From assembly GCA_031082225.1 (NCBI GenBank), contig JAVHLG010000043.1:1-32046 (forward strand): a stretch of 32,046 nt of DNA, given 5' to 3'. Numbering within the stretch: the first letter of the stretch is position 1; each line of letters opens with the position of its first letter. This DNA comes from Desulfovibrionaceae bacterium (lineage in GTDB: Bacteria; Desulfobacterota; Desulfovibrionia; Desulfovibrionales; Desulfovibrionaceae). The notes below the pieces were generated by a model. That model was not told the DNA's origin, searched no databases, and saw only the letters and a list, made by a program, of their open reading frames with translations. Below are positions 1 through 6,765 of this stretch, piece by piece. Made by a program: the position numbers and the translations under genes.

Positions 1-26
1 CTTTTTCAAAAGGTTTCCCCCCTTGC
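1..26. repeat. partial GC-rich palindrome, possible terminator
   Basis: The window opens inside an inverted repeat: CTTTT-TC-AAAAG at 1-12, followed by GTTT and a run of C. Read on the minus strand this lies about 20 bases past the stop of the RNase H-like gene, so it could be the terminator stem of the minus-strand cyclase-mnmE-exonuclease run. The other arm is cut off by the window edge, so neither its length nor a U tract can be judged. Confidence 0.3.
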
Positions 27-46
27 CGCCGGAGGCACGCTCCCCG

Positions 47-898
47 CTATCTCCAGCCGCCTGGGCGGCCGCCCAGGTAGCGCCGGGCCAGGCGGCGCAG
101 GACGGCGGTGTCCGGCTGGTGCGGATTGTGGCCGGGTCGGGGCACGGGCAGGGTATGGAGATGGGCGAAGGGCGTCTCCAGAAGGCAGGCGTTGACGGCG
201 TGGACGAGCAGCGTCTCAAGGCCGATGACGTCGGCGGCGTTGTAGGCCAGTAGCGTCTCCAGCACGGCCTCGTCGCCGGTGCGTTGGTATTCCCGCCATA
301 GGATGACCGCGAAGTAGCCGTCCACGCCGTCGAGTTCGCCCCGGTCGATGCCGAGGCGTTTCTCGCAGGCCTTGAGCCCGCCCTTGATGCCAAGCGCCCC
401 CAGGACGCAGCGCAGGTCGATGTGGGCCTGGGGCAGGCCGAGGCCGAGGTTGCGCCGCAGGACCGGCACGTCGAACGAGCGGCCGTTGTAGGTCACGATC
501 ACCGGATAGCGGGCGATGTCGGCCGCGAAATCGTCCAGGTTGCGGCCCCGGGCGTAGGTCCGGGCGTTTTTGCCGTCGGAGAGGGCCACGGCGGTGACGA
601 TCTGCTCCGGTCCGCCGTCGGTCTCGATGTCCACATAGGCCACCTGGCCCTGAAACGCCGGGAAAAGCCGCCAGGTGTCGGCGGGTTTGAGGCGGCTGGC
701 GAAGTATCGGGCATCCCCGACGGCCAGGCGCAACCGGGAACCGGCCAGTTCGTTGCGCCACAGGGCCGCGTTGCGGCCTGCCTTCCCGGTGTCCGCTTCC
801 GCCGACAGGTCGTCCCACGAGGTCACGCCACGTTCCCACAGGCGGCGTTCCCTGGTCCCGCCGATGCCGGTGAGGTGGCAAAACGTCTGCTCAAGCAT
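47..898 (-). CDS. RNase H-like (DEDD-type) 3'-5' exonuclease domain protein
   Basis: This 283-residue soluble protein belongs to the RNase_H_2 / YprB-like exonuclease group. All acidic motifs of a DEDD fold are visible: DIET at 90-93 (D90, E92), YNGRSFDVPVL at 137-147 (D143), D161, and YNAADVIGLE at 219-228 (D223). The N-terminal 80 residues include a GIGG segment resembling the helix-hairpin-like lead of YprB homologues. No membrane segment or signal peptide is seen. The ATG at 898 is preceded by AAGGAG at good spacing. It is the last gene of a minus-strand run after the cyclase and mnmE, 97 bases beyond the mnmE stop. The exonuclease fold is well supported; the substrate (DNA or RNA) and the cellular role are not known from sequence. 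Confidence 0.85.
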   Translation of the reverse strand: MLEQTFCHLTGIGGTRERRLWERGVTSWDDLSAEADTGKAGRNAALWRNELAGSRLRLAVGDARYFASRLKPADTWRLFPAFQGQVAYVDIETDGGPEQIVTAVALSDGKNARTYARGRNLDDFAADIARYPVIVTYNGRSFDVPVLRRNLGLGLPQAHIDLRCVLGALGIKGGLKACEKRLGIDRGELDGVDGYFAVILWREYQRTGDEAVLETLLAYNAADVIGLETLLVHAVNACLLETPFAHLHTLPVPRPGHNPHQPDTAVLRRLARRYLGGRPGGWR

Positions 899-997
899 TG
901 CGTCTCCTTTTCGTGCCGGGTCGCTGAAAGGCGGCGCCGTGCGCCCATCGGGCCATCCCGTGGCCGGTTCGCGGCCGGGCGGTGAGGCCGGGCGGCG

Positions 998-2413
998 TCA
1001 TTTGCCGATGCAAAAGGTTTCGAAAATCGACGCGAGCACCGCGTCCGGGGTCATCTCGCCGGTGATGTCGGCAAGGGCCGCGCAGGCCGTCTCCAGGCGC
1101 ACGCCCAGAAGGTCGTAGGGCACGTCCCGGGCGATGTCCCGGGTCAGGTCCGTGAGTTCGTCCAGGGCCCGGGCCAGGGCGGCGGCCTCGCGCTGGTTGG
1201 GGGACACGGCGACAGGCGGCGGGGCGTTTTCCGCGCCCAGGCGGCGGCGTATGGCGACCGTCAGGGCGTCGAGGCCCAGGCCGGTTGCGGCCGAGACCCG
1301 CAGGGTCTCGAAGCCCAAGCCCGCCAGGGCGGCGGCGGGATCGGGGTCGCCTTGCGGCAGGTCGGCCTTGTTGACCACGGCCATGACCCGGGACGGTCCG
1401 AGGGTCCGGGCCAGGGCCAGTTCCCGGGCGTCGTCGTCGCCGTGGGCCAGGGGATGTGCGCCGTCCACCACGAAAAGGGCCAGTTCGGCCGCCTGGACCC
1501 GCTTTTCCCCCCGGTCCCGGCCCACGGCCTCGGCCTCGTCCCCGGTCTCGCGCAGGCCCGCCGTGTCCGTCAGGCGCACGGGCATGCCGCCAAGGTCCAG
1601 GGTTTCCTCCAGATAGTCCCGGGTGGTGCCGGGTATGCCGGTGACGATGGCCCGTTCGCGGCCCAAAAGGGCGTTGAACAGACGCGATTTTCCGGCGTTG
1701 ACCCGTCCGAACAGGACCACGGACGCGCCCTCGCGAAAGGGCCTGGCCTGGCGGTTGGCCGCAAGAAGCTGACGAATCCGGGCGGCGACGTCGGCCGTCC
1801 CGGCGGCGAACGCCTCCCTGGACAGGCACTCCACGTCCTCCTCGGGGAAATCCACGGCCAGGCAGACCCCGGCCCGCAGCGCCTCCAGGCCCTGGCGCAG
1901 TTCCCGGGCCAGTCGGCCCATGGCCCCGTCCAGCCTAGCCAGGGCCATGTCGGCCTGGACCGGGGTGGCGGCGGCGATGAGCTCGGCCACGGCCTGGGCC
2001 TGTGACAGGTCCATGCGGCCGTTTAGAAAGGCCCGCAGGGTGAATTCCCCGGGACCGGCCGGGCGTGCGCCCATGGCCAGGCAGGCGGCCAGGATGGCGT
2101 CGGTGGTGGCCGGGCCGCCGTGGCAGGAGATTTCCACCGTGTCCTCGCCGGTATAGGAACCGGGGCCGGGCATAAACGCCGCCAGCACCTCGTCGATGCG
2201 GCGGCCGTCCGGGGCGTGCAGGCAGCCGTGGTGCAGGCGGTAGGGGAGAAGGGTCGTGAACCCGGGCCGGGAGGAGCGAAAAAGGGCCAGGGCGGCCTGG
2301 CGGCAGCCCTGTCCGGAAAGGCGGATCACGGCCACGCCGCCCGCGCCCGGGGGAGTGGCCCGGGCCACGATCATGTCCCGGCCGGGGCCGGTGGGGGATG
2401 TCTCTGGGCTCAT
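998..2413 (-). CDS. mnmE: tRNA uridine-5-carboxymethylaminomethyl(34) synthesis GTPase MnmE
   Basis: MnmE works with MnmG to install the (carboxymethyl)aminomethyl group on wobble uridine 34 of certain tRNAs, in the cytoplasm. The 471-residue product has the N-terminal tetrahydrofolate-binding domain (IVARATPPGAGGVAVIR, 15-31), the helical domain, an inserted G domain and the diagnostic C-terminal FCIGK (467-471). G motifs are GRVNAGKS (236-243), TTRD (263-266), DTAG (283-286) and NKAD (348-351). The P loop has valine where most homologues have proline (GxPN), a mild variant. The chosen ATG at 2413 overlaps the cyclase stop as ATGA; an internal ATG at residue 14 would also leave a full domain. 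The open frame continues far upstream out of frame with the cyclase but has no similarity there. Confidence 0.96.
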   Translation of the reverse strand: MSPETSPTGPGRDMIVARATPPGAGGVAVIRLSGQGCRQAALALFRSSRPGFTTLLPYRLHHGCLHAPDGRRIDEVLAAFMPGPGSYTGEDTVEISCHGGPATTDAILAACLAMGARPAGPGEFTLRAFLNGRMDLSQAQAVAELIAAATPVQADMALARLDGAMGRLARELRQGLEALRAGVCLAVDFPEEDVECLSREAFAAGTADVAARIRQLLAANRQARPFREGASVVLFGRVNAGKSRLFNALLGRERAIVTGIPGTTRDYLEETLDLGGMPVRLTDTAGLRETGDEAEAVGRDRGEKRVQAAELALFVVDGAHPLAHGDDDARELALARTLGPSRVMAVVNKADLPQGDPDPAAALAGLGFETLRVSAATGLGLDALTVAIRRRLGAENAPPPVAVSPNQREAAALARALDELTDLTRDIARDVPYDLLGVRLETACAALADITGEMTPDAVLASIFETFCIGK

Positions 2414-4662
2414 TTGGTGGTGTGTTTGAAGACGCCGTCCCACGGTCCCTGGGGAGGCGCGGCGGCCAGGGCCCGGCAGCGTTCGGCCTGGAGGGCGTAG
2501 ATCGCGTCGGGGTATGCGGCGGCCAGGGTTTCGTAGGCGGCAAGGGCCTCGGGGAAGCGTCCGGCCCGGTACAGGACAAGGGCGGCGGCGGCCTTTTCCA
2601 GTTCGTCCGCCCGTGCCGCGTATTCCTGGCGGCTGAGGGGGCAATAGATGGTTACGGGCTCGGCCTTGCCCTTGACCAGAACCCGGTCCACCTCCTGGAA
2701 GAAGACGTCGTCCGGGGCGGCGGCGGCGATGGACTCCGTGACCAGGATTTTTTTCCGGTAATACTTGGTCAGCCCTTCCAGGCGGGAGCACAGGTTCACG
2801 GTGTCGCCGATGACCGTGTAGTCGAAGAGGTCTTCGGAACCGAAGTTGCCCACCCGGGCCATGCCGCAGTGCAGGCCCACGCCGATGTCAATACGCAGGC
2901 CGTAGGTCTCCTCGAAGCCCACGTTGATGCGGGCCAGTTCCTCGTGCATGGCCATGGCCGCGGCCAGGGCCTTGGCCGCATGCCCTGGCACGGGCAGTGG
3001 GGCGTTCCAGAAGGCCATGATCGCGTCGCCGATGAACTTGTCCAGGGTGCCCATATGCCCGGTGATGATGCCGGTCATGGGGGTCAGGTAGCGGTGCAAA
3101 AGATCCACCACCTGGGTGGGGGTGAGCTTCTCGGACATGTTGGTGAAGCCGCGCACGTCGGAAAAAAGCACCGTGACCTCGCGTTCCTCGCCGGTCAGCG
3201 TCAGGCGGTCCGGCGAGGCCACCAGGTCGTTGACCACGGCCGGGGGCAGGTAGTGGGAAAAGGCCGCGTGGATGAAGCGTTTCTGGCGTTCCTCACGCCA
3301 GAACTTGAGAAAGGTCAGGGCCGTGAAATTGACCAGAAGGGTCAAAAGGGGCGCGATGGGGGAGATGACGAAACGGTGCGTGGCCAGGGCCTGGGCGGAC
3401 CCGAACCACATGGCCAGGGCCAGGGCCGCAAAGGGGGCCAACAAAAACATGGCCCTGGTCCAGGCCAAAAGGGCGGCGGCGGCCAGGCCCACGGCCAGGA
3501 CGGCGCAGAGTTCGAGTCCGGGGGCCCAGTCCGGGCGCAACAGAAAATCCCCGCTGACGATCATATCCGCCAGGGTGGCATGCACCTCGACCCCGGGCAT
3601 GGCCCGGTCCAGGGGGGTGGCCCGCAGGTCGCGCAGGCCGGCGGCCGAGGCCCCGATAAAGACGATCTTGCCGTGCAGGGCCTGGGGATCGGCCGACCCC
3701 GTGAGCACGTCGGCGGCGCTTATGCGCGGGAACGTCCCGCCGGGGCCCCGGTAGTTGATAAGCACCCGGCCCTGGCCGTCCAGGGGGATGACCCGCCTTT
3801 GGCCGTCAGGAAACGGCAGGGTCAGGGATTCCACCCCGCCGTCGTCCACCCGGACCACGGCGTTTTTGATTCCCAGGGCCAGCATGGTGGTGGCCAGGGA
3901 CAGGCTGGGCACGACCGTCTCCCCGTGGGCCAGGAGCATGGGGGAGCGGCGCACGATGTTGTCGGGATCGGGAATGGTGTTGAAAAAGCCCGCTCCGGCG
4001 GCGGCCGCCAGAAGGCGGGGCAGGGGGCAGACCGCGCCTGGGGCGTTTTGCAGATAGTCGCGCATGGGGCGCGCCCCCGGGGCGGTGATCGTGGCGGCCC
4101 GAAGCGGAGGGAGGTCGCAGGGCGGTCCGGGGGATTTCGCCGCATCGGTTTTCGGGGCGAATTCGAGGTAGTAGCCCAGAACGCACGGGGCGTCGCGCAA
4201 CACCCCGGCCAGCACCGCATCGAAGTCGCCCAGGGCGTTGGGCAGGCCGTCGAAGGAGACGTCGAGTTTGAGCTCCTCGCGGAAGGCGCGGCGCATGATC
4301 TCCGGGGAGGTGCGGTCGGGCTCGGCGAACACGATGTCGACGCCCACGGCCAGGGCCCCGGCGGCCTTGATGCGGGCCAGGAGCAGGGCCACCCGGAAGC
4401 GCGGCCAGGGCCATTGCCCGTAGGCGGCCAGGCTTTTCTCGTCCAGGTCCACCACCACGGGCAGGCCGCTGGGGACGCTTTTGAGCTCCCGGCGCATGGT
4501 CACGTCATAGAGCTTGAGTTCCTGGAACTGGAGCCAGCCCGGACGCAGGACGTACAAGGCGGCCATGCACAGGGTGACGGCCACGCCGGTGAGGAAGATG
4601 ATCCCCCGGCCCCGGGACAGGCGGCCGCACAGGGGGGTCAGGCAGTCGATGAATCGTCTCAT
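2410..4662 (-). CDS. CHASE2 domain class III adenylate cyclase
   Basis: This 750-residue membrane protein probably makes cAMP from ATP in response to an extracytoplasmic signal. An N-terminal transmembrane helix (about 21-39) leads into a periplasmic CHASE2 sensor (about 45-380). Three hydrophobic segments (about 382-402, 405-421, 433-452) follow, then a cytoplasmic class III cyclase domain (about 493-675). Metal-binding aspartates are D502 (LFSDVRGFTN) and D546 (DKFIGDAIMAFW). Substrate-specifying residues appear to be K542 and T616 (DYTVIGDTVN), a Lys-Thr pair typical of class IIIb adenylate rather than guanylate cyclases. N623 and R627 fit the transition-state positions. A short TPR-like helical tail lies at about 685-735. 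Its last codons overlap mnmE. The sensed ligand is unknown. Confidence 0.9.
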   Translation of the reverse strand: MRRFIDCLTPLCGRLSRGRGIIFLTGVAVTLCMAALYVLRPGWLQFQELKLYDVTMRRELKSVPSGLPVVVDLDEKSLAAYGQWPWPRFRVALLLARIKAAGALAVGVDIVFAEPDRTSPEIMRRAFREELKLDVSFDGLPNALGDFDAVLAGVLRDAPCVLGYYLEFAPKTDAAKSPGPPCDLPPLRAATITAPGARPMRDYLQNAPGAVCPLPRLLAAAAGAGFFNTIPDPDNIVRRSPMLLAHGETVVPSLSLATTMLALGIKNAVVRVDDGGVESLTLPFPDGQRRVIPLDGQGRVLINYRGPGGTFPRISAADVLTGSADPQALHGKIVFIGASAAGLRDLRATPLDRAMPGVEVHATLADMIVSGDFLLRPDWAPGLELCAVLAVGLAAAALLAWTRAMFLLAPFAALALAMWFGSAQALATHRFVISPIAPLLTLLVNFTALTFLKFWREERQKRFIHAAFSHYLPPAVVNDLVASPDRLTLTGEEREVTVLFSDVRGFTNMSEKLTPTQVVDLLHRYLTPMTGIITGHMGTLDKFIGDAIMAFWNAPLPVPGHAAKALAAAMAMHEELARINVGFEETYGLRIDIGVGLHCGMARVGNFGSEDLFDYTVIGDTVNLCSRLEGLTKYYRKKILVTESIAAAAPDDVFFQEVDRVLVKGKAEPVTIYCPLSRQEYAARADELEKAAAALVLYRAGRFPEALAAYETLAAAYPDAIYALQAERCRALAAAPPQGPWDGVFKHTTK

Positions 4663-4807
4663 GGGCGTGTCGGGGGTTAGTGGGGCATGGTGGCGTCAGC
4701 CTCGGGGCCGATCCGGGGAGGATAGCGTTTTCGCGTCCCGATGGGAATGGCGGGCGGCGGGCAGGGGGGGGCGTGTCGGGAACAACCCCGGAAAGAATCC
4801 GGACGCG

Positions 4808-4840
4808 AAAAAAGACGGGACCGCGCCAGGCGCGGTCCCG
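4808..4840 (-). terminator. intrinsic terminator of rplM-rpsI
   Basis: On the minus strand, 27 bases past the rpsI stop, a perfect 12-bp inverted repeat centred on one base (CGGGACCGCGCC / GGCGCGGTCCCG, 4816-4840) is followed by TCTTTTTT. In RNA the apex would open to a 3-5 base loop. This is a textbook rho-independent terminator separating the ribosomal genes from the cyclase operon. Confidence 0.92.
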
Positions 4841-4866
4841 CCGAACAAGCGTGAGGGAAACCCGGA

Positions 4867-5259
4867 TTAACGCTTGGAGTACTGGAACCTGGCGCGGGCG
4901 CCGCGCTGGCCGTACTTTTTGCGCTCTTTCTCGCGGGGATCGCGGGTCAGAAGGCCCGCCTTTTTCAGGGGGGCGCGCAGTTCGGGATCGACCCGCAAAA
5001 GGGCCCGGGCGATGCCGTGCCGCACGGCCTCGGCCTGACCGGTGAGGCCGCCGCCGCAGACATTGACCTTGATGTCGTACTTGCCTTCGCTGCGGACCAC
5101 GGCCAGGGCCTGACGCACGATGAGGTGCAGGGTGGGCCGGGGAAAATATTCCTCATAGGGCCTGTTGTTGATGAGGATGCGGCCGTTGCCTTTGTAGAGG
5201 CGGGTGCGGGCCACGGCGGTTTTGCGCCGTCCGGTGCCGTAGAAGAAATCGTCGCTCAT
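4867..5259 (-). CDS. rpsI: 30S ribosomal protein S9 (uS9)
   Basis: The product is small-subunit protein uS9, whose C-terminal tail reaches the P-site tRNA. The 130-residue sequence shows the family start ([17 protein letters not shown]), the [16 protein letters not shown] segment, the [19 protein letters not shown] core and the basic tail [17 protein letters not shown] ending in the invariant SKR. Length matches the family. The ATG at 5259 has GGGAG upstream. It sits 24 bases after rplM, the near-universal bacterial pair, and an intrinsic terminator follows it. Confidence 0.98.
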   Translation of the reverse strand: MSDDFFYGTGRRKTAVARTRLYKGNGRILINNRPYEEYFPRPTLHLIVRQALAVVRSEGKYDIKVNVCGGGLTGQAEAVRHGIARALLRVDPELRAPLKKAGLLTRDPREKERKKYGQRGARARFQYSKR

Positions 5260-5283
5260 GCGTGTCTCCCGATACCGAGGGAT

Positions 5284-5712
5284 TTAGAGGTCGATGGGCT
5301 TGGGCTGCTGGGCCGTATGGGGATGCTCGGTTCCGGCATAGACCTTGAGCTTTTTCAGCATGGCCCGGCCGAGCCTGTTTTTCGGGAGCATGCCGCGCAC
5401 GGCCTTCATGATCACCTGCTCGGGCTTGGTCTGCATCATGGTCCGCAGCGTGGTTTCCTTGAGGCCGCCGATGTAGCCCGAGTGGCGGTAGTACATCTTC
5501 TGGTCCAGCTTGCGGCCGGTGAACCGGATCTTGTCGGCGTTGACCACCACCACGAAGTCGCCCCCATCCATGTGCGGGACGAATTCGGGCTTGTGCTTGC
5601 CGCGCAGGCGGCCGGCCAGGGCGCTGGCCAGACGGCCCAGGATCTTGTCCGAGGCGTCCACGATCAACCAGTCGTGCTGGATATCTTTTTTGGAAGGGGA
5701 GAACGTTTTCAT
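5284..5712 (-). CDS. rplM: 50S ribosomal protein L13 (uL13)
   Basis: uL13 is an early-assembly protein of the large ribosomal subunit. The 142-residue sequence is full length. It shows the N-terminal [16 protein letters not shown], the [22 protein letters not shown] segment, [15 protein letters not shown] and the [20 protein letters not shown] block typical of the family. The start ATG at 5712 follows AAGGAG. It is the first gene of the rplM-rpsI operon, with a sigma70-like promoter just upstream. Confidence 0.98.
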   Translation of the reverse strand: MKTFSPSKKDIQHDWLIVDASDKILGRLASALAGRLRGKHKPEFVPHMDGGDFVVVVNADKIRFTGRKLDQKMYYRHSGYIGGLKETTLRTMMQTKPEQVIMKAVRGMLPKNRLGRAMLKKLKVYAGTEHPHTAQQPKPIDL

Positions 5713-5744
5713 GACCGCTCCTTAAATGTGCTCGAAAGGCGGAT

Positions 5745-5773
5745 TGTCTATCTCCATCGTGGCATCTTGTCAA
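5745..5773 (-). promoter_or_regulatory. sigma70-like promoter for rplM-rpsI
   Basis: On the minus strand a perfect -35 box TTGACA (5773-5768) is separated by 17 bases from TAGACA (5750-5745), a 3/6 match to the -10 consensus. It ends about 33 bases upstream of the rplM ATG, leaving room for a short leader. Placement and the perfect -35 make this a good candidate; the weak -10 lowers certainty. Confidence 0.5.
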
Positions 5774-6105
5774 CCCTTCGCGCCGCGATTTCCGGATCGG
5801 CCCCGGCATAAAGGTCGGGGAGGGGTTCGGGCGCCACACGACAAGGCGGCGGTGCTGCAGACGGGGCGTGGCCACGGGCGCGGCCCGAAGCGGCGTCGGG
5901 GGCATGGTCTGCGAACCGATGCCCCCGGAGGAATACGCCGCGAGGAGTGCGCCAAAGGTGATGGGAATACGCCCTGGGGGCCCTTCCCCGTCGTCGGCCT
6001 AATGTTGCGTCCGGTACCTGCCGTTATGGTTTCGCAAGGGGGAACACCTTGAATGTATGATTTTTATTCATAAAATACATACATGTTTTTTTTGTGAACG
6101 CCATA
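5774..6105. other. intergenic region between cytochrome b gene and rplM promoter
   Basis: No convincing gene is seen here. The region holds a GC hairpin with a 9-bp stem (CGGGGGCAT at 5897-5905 with ATGCCCCCG at 5919-5927), whose 13-base loop allows three further pairs (GGT with ACC). It also holds an unusually AT-rich palindrome at 6053-6084. Both lie downstream of the cytochrome b stop, so either may help end that transcript. Small plus-strand open frames here have arginine- and proline-rich translations typical of noncoding GC-rich DNA. Confidence 0.6.
6053..6093 (+). terminator. AT-rich palindrome followed by T8
   Basis: ATGTATG (6053-6059) pairs with CATACAT (6078-6084). Inside, after a 2x2 mismatch, TTTTAT pairs with ATAAAA around a tiny TC loop. 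On the plus strand the structure is followed after one base by eight T (6086-6093), the layout of an intrinsic terminator, although the stem is AT-rich. The nearest genes on both sides are on the minus strand, so what it would terminate is unclear; on the minus strand it lies just beyond the cytochrome b stop. A protein-binding site is an alternative. Confidence 0.4.
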
Positions 6106-6765
6106 CTAGGCCGGATTCTTCTTCTCCCATTCGGCCACGTCGCAGACGTCCTCGACCTCCTCCCGGCCGGTGAACATGGCCTTCACGTGGGCGAAGACGG
6201 TGTGCCCGGTGGTGGTCATGTAGACGTGCACGATGAGGAAGATGAGGATGGCGAAGGCCCCGATCAGATGGGCTATGGCCACCACGCCCAGCGACAGGCC
6301 GGTGATGCCCATGTCCGCCCAGGAGTTGTAGAGGTAGTACAAAAGCCCGGTGACCATCTGGAAGGGCAGAAGCACGGCCGCCAGGGACAGGTAGGTCATG
6401 CGCTGCAGCGGATTGTGCTTGGCGTCATGGCGTTTGGGGCAGGGATGGGGCTGCCCGGAGAAGATGCCGTAGCCGTAGTAGATCATGACCTCGACCATCT
6501 TTTTGCTGGTGGGCACGTACTGCTTCCACTCCCCGGTGGTGAAGACCCAGAAGACGAAGAAGGCGAAGGCCACAAGCCAGGTAAGTCCCAGGAAGTTGTG
6601 GATCGTAACGGCCTGTTCGAAGCCGAAAAGCGTGATTGAGCCGTGGACCTCGAAGCCGGTGACGAGCAGCAGCAGGATGAGCAGGGACTGGAACCAGTGC
6701 CAGAACCGTTCGTACCGGGTGTACAGGTAGATGGTGCGCATGGGGCGCGAATGGTTGTCGGACAT
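6106..6765 (-). CDS. b561-type cytochrome, membrane subunit of octaheme cytochrome module
   Basis: This 219-residue integral membrane protein resembles the cytochrome b subunits of Ni/Fe hydrogenases, formate dehydrogenases and thiosulfate reductases (Cytochrom_B561 / Ni_hydr_CYTB family). These carry b hemes and exchange electrons with the quinone pool. Four hydrophobic segments lie at about 25-47, 56-77, 122-146 and 155-182. Candidate heme-ligand histidines in or near them are H23, H41, H56, H166, H180 and H188. A cytoplasmic-type loop with CPKRHDAKHN lies between helices two and three. The ATG at 6765 follows GGAGAAG and shares one base with the stop of the octaheme gene (TGATG), so the two are translated together. 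I infer that it links the periplasmic octaheme protein to menaquinone. Confidence 0.88.
   Translation of the reverse strand: MSDNHSRPMRTIYLYTRYERFWHWFQSLLILLLLVTGFEVHGSITLFGFEQAVTIHNFLGLTWLVAFAFFVFWVFTTGEWKQYVPTSKKMVEVMIYYGYGIFSGQPHPCPKRHDAKHNPLQRMTYLSLAAVLLPFQMVTGLLYYLYNSWADMGITGLSLGVVAIAHLIGAFAILIFLIVHVYMTTTGHTVFAHVKAMFTGREEVEDVCDVAEWEKKNPA

Noticed and set aside
2398-4680. 760-codon plus-strand open frame antisense to the cyclase
   Set aside because: Its translation is Gly/Gln/His-rich and low in complexity, as expected opposite a GC-rich gene; the minus-strand frame has complete CHASE2 and cyclase domains.
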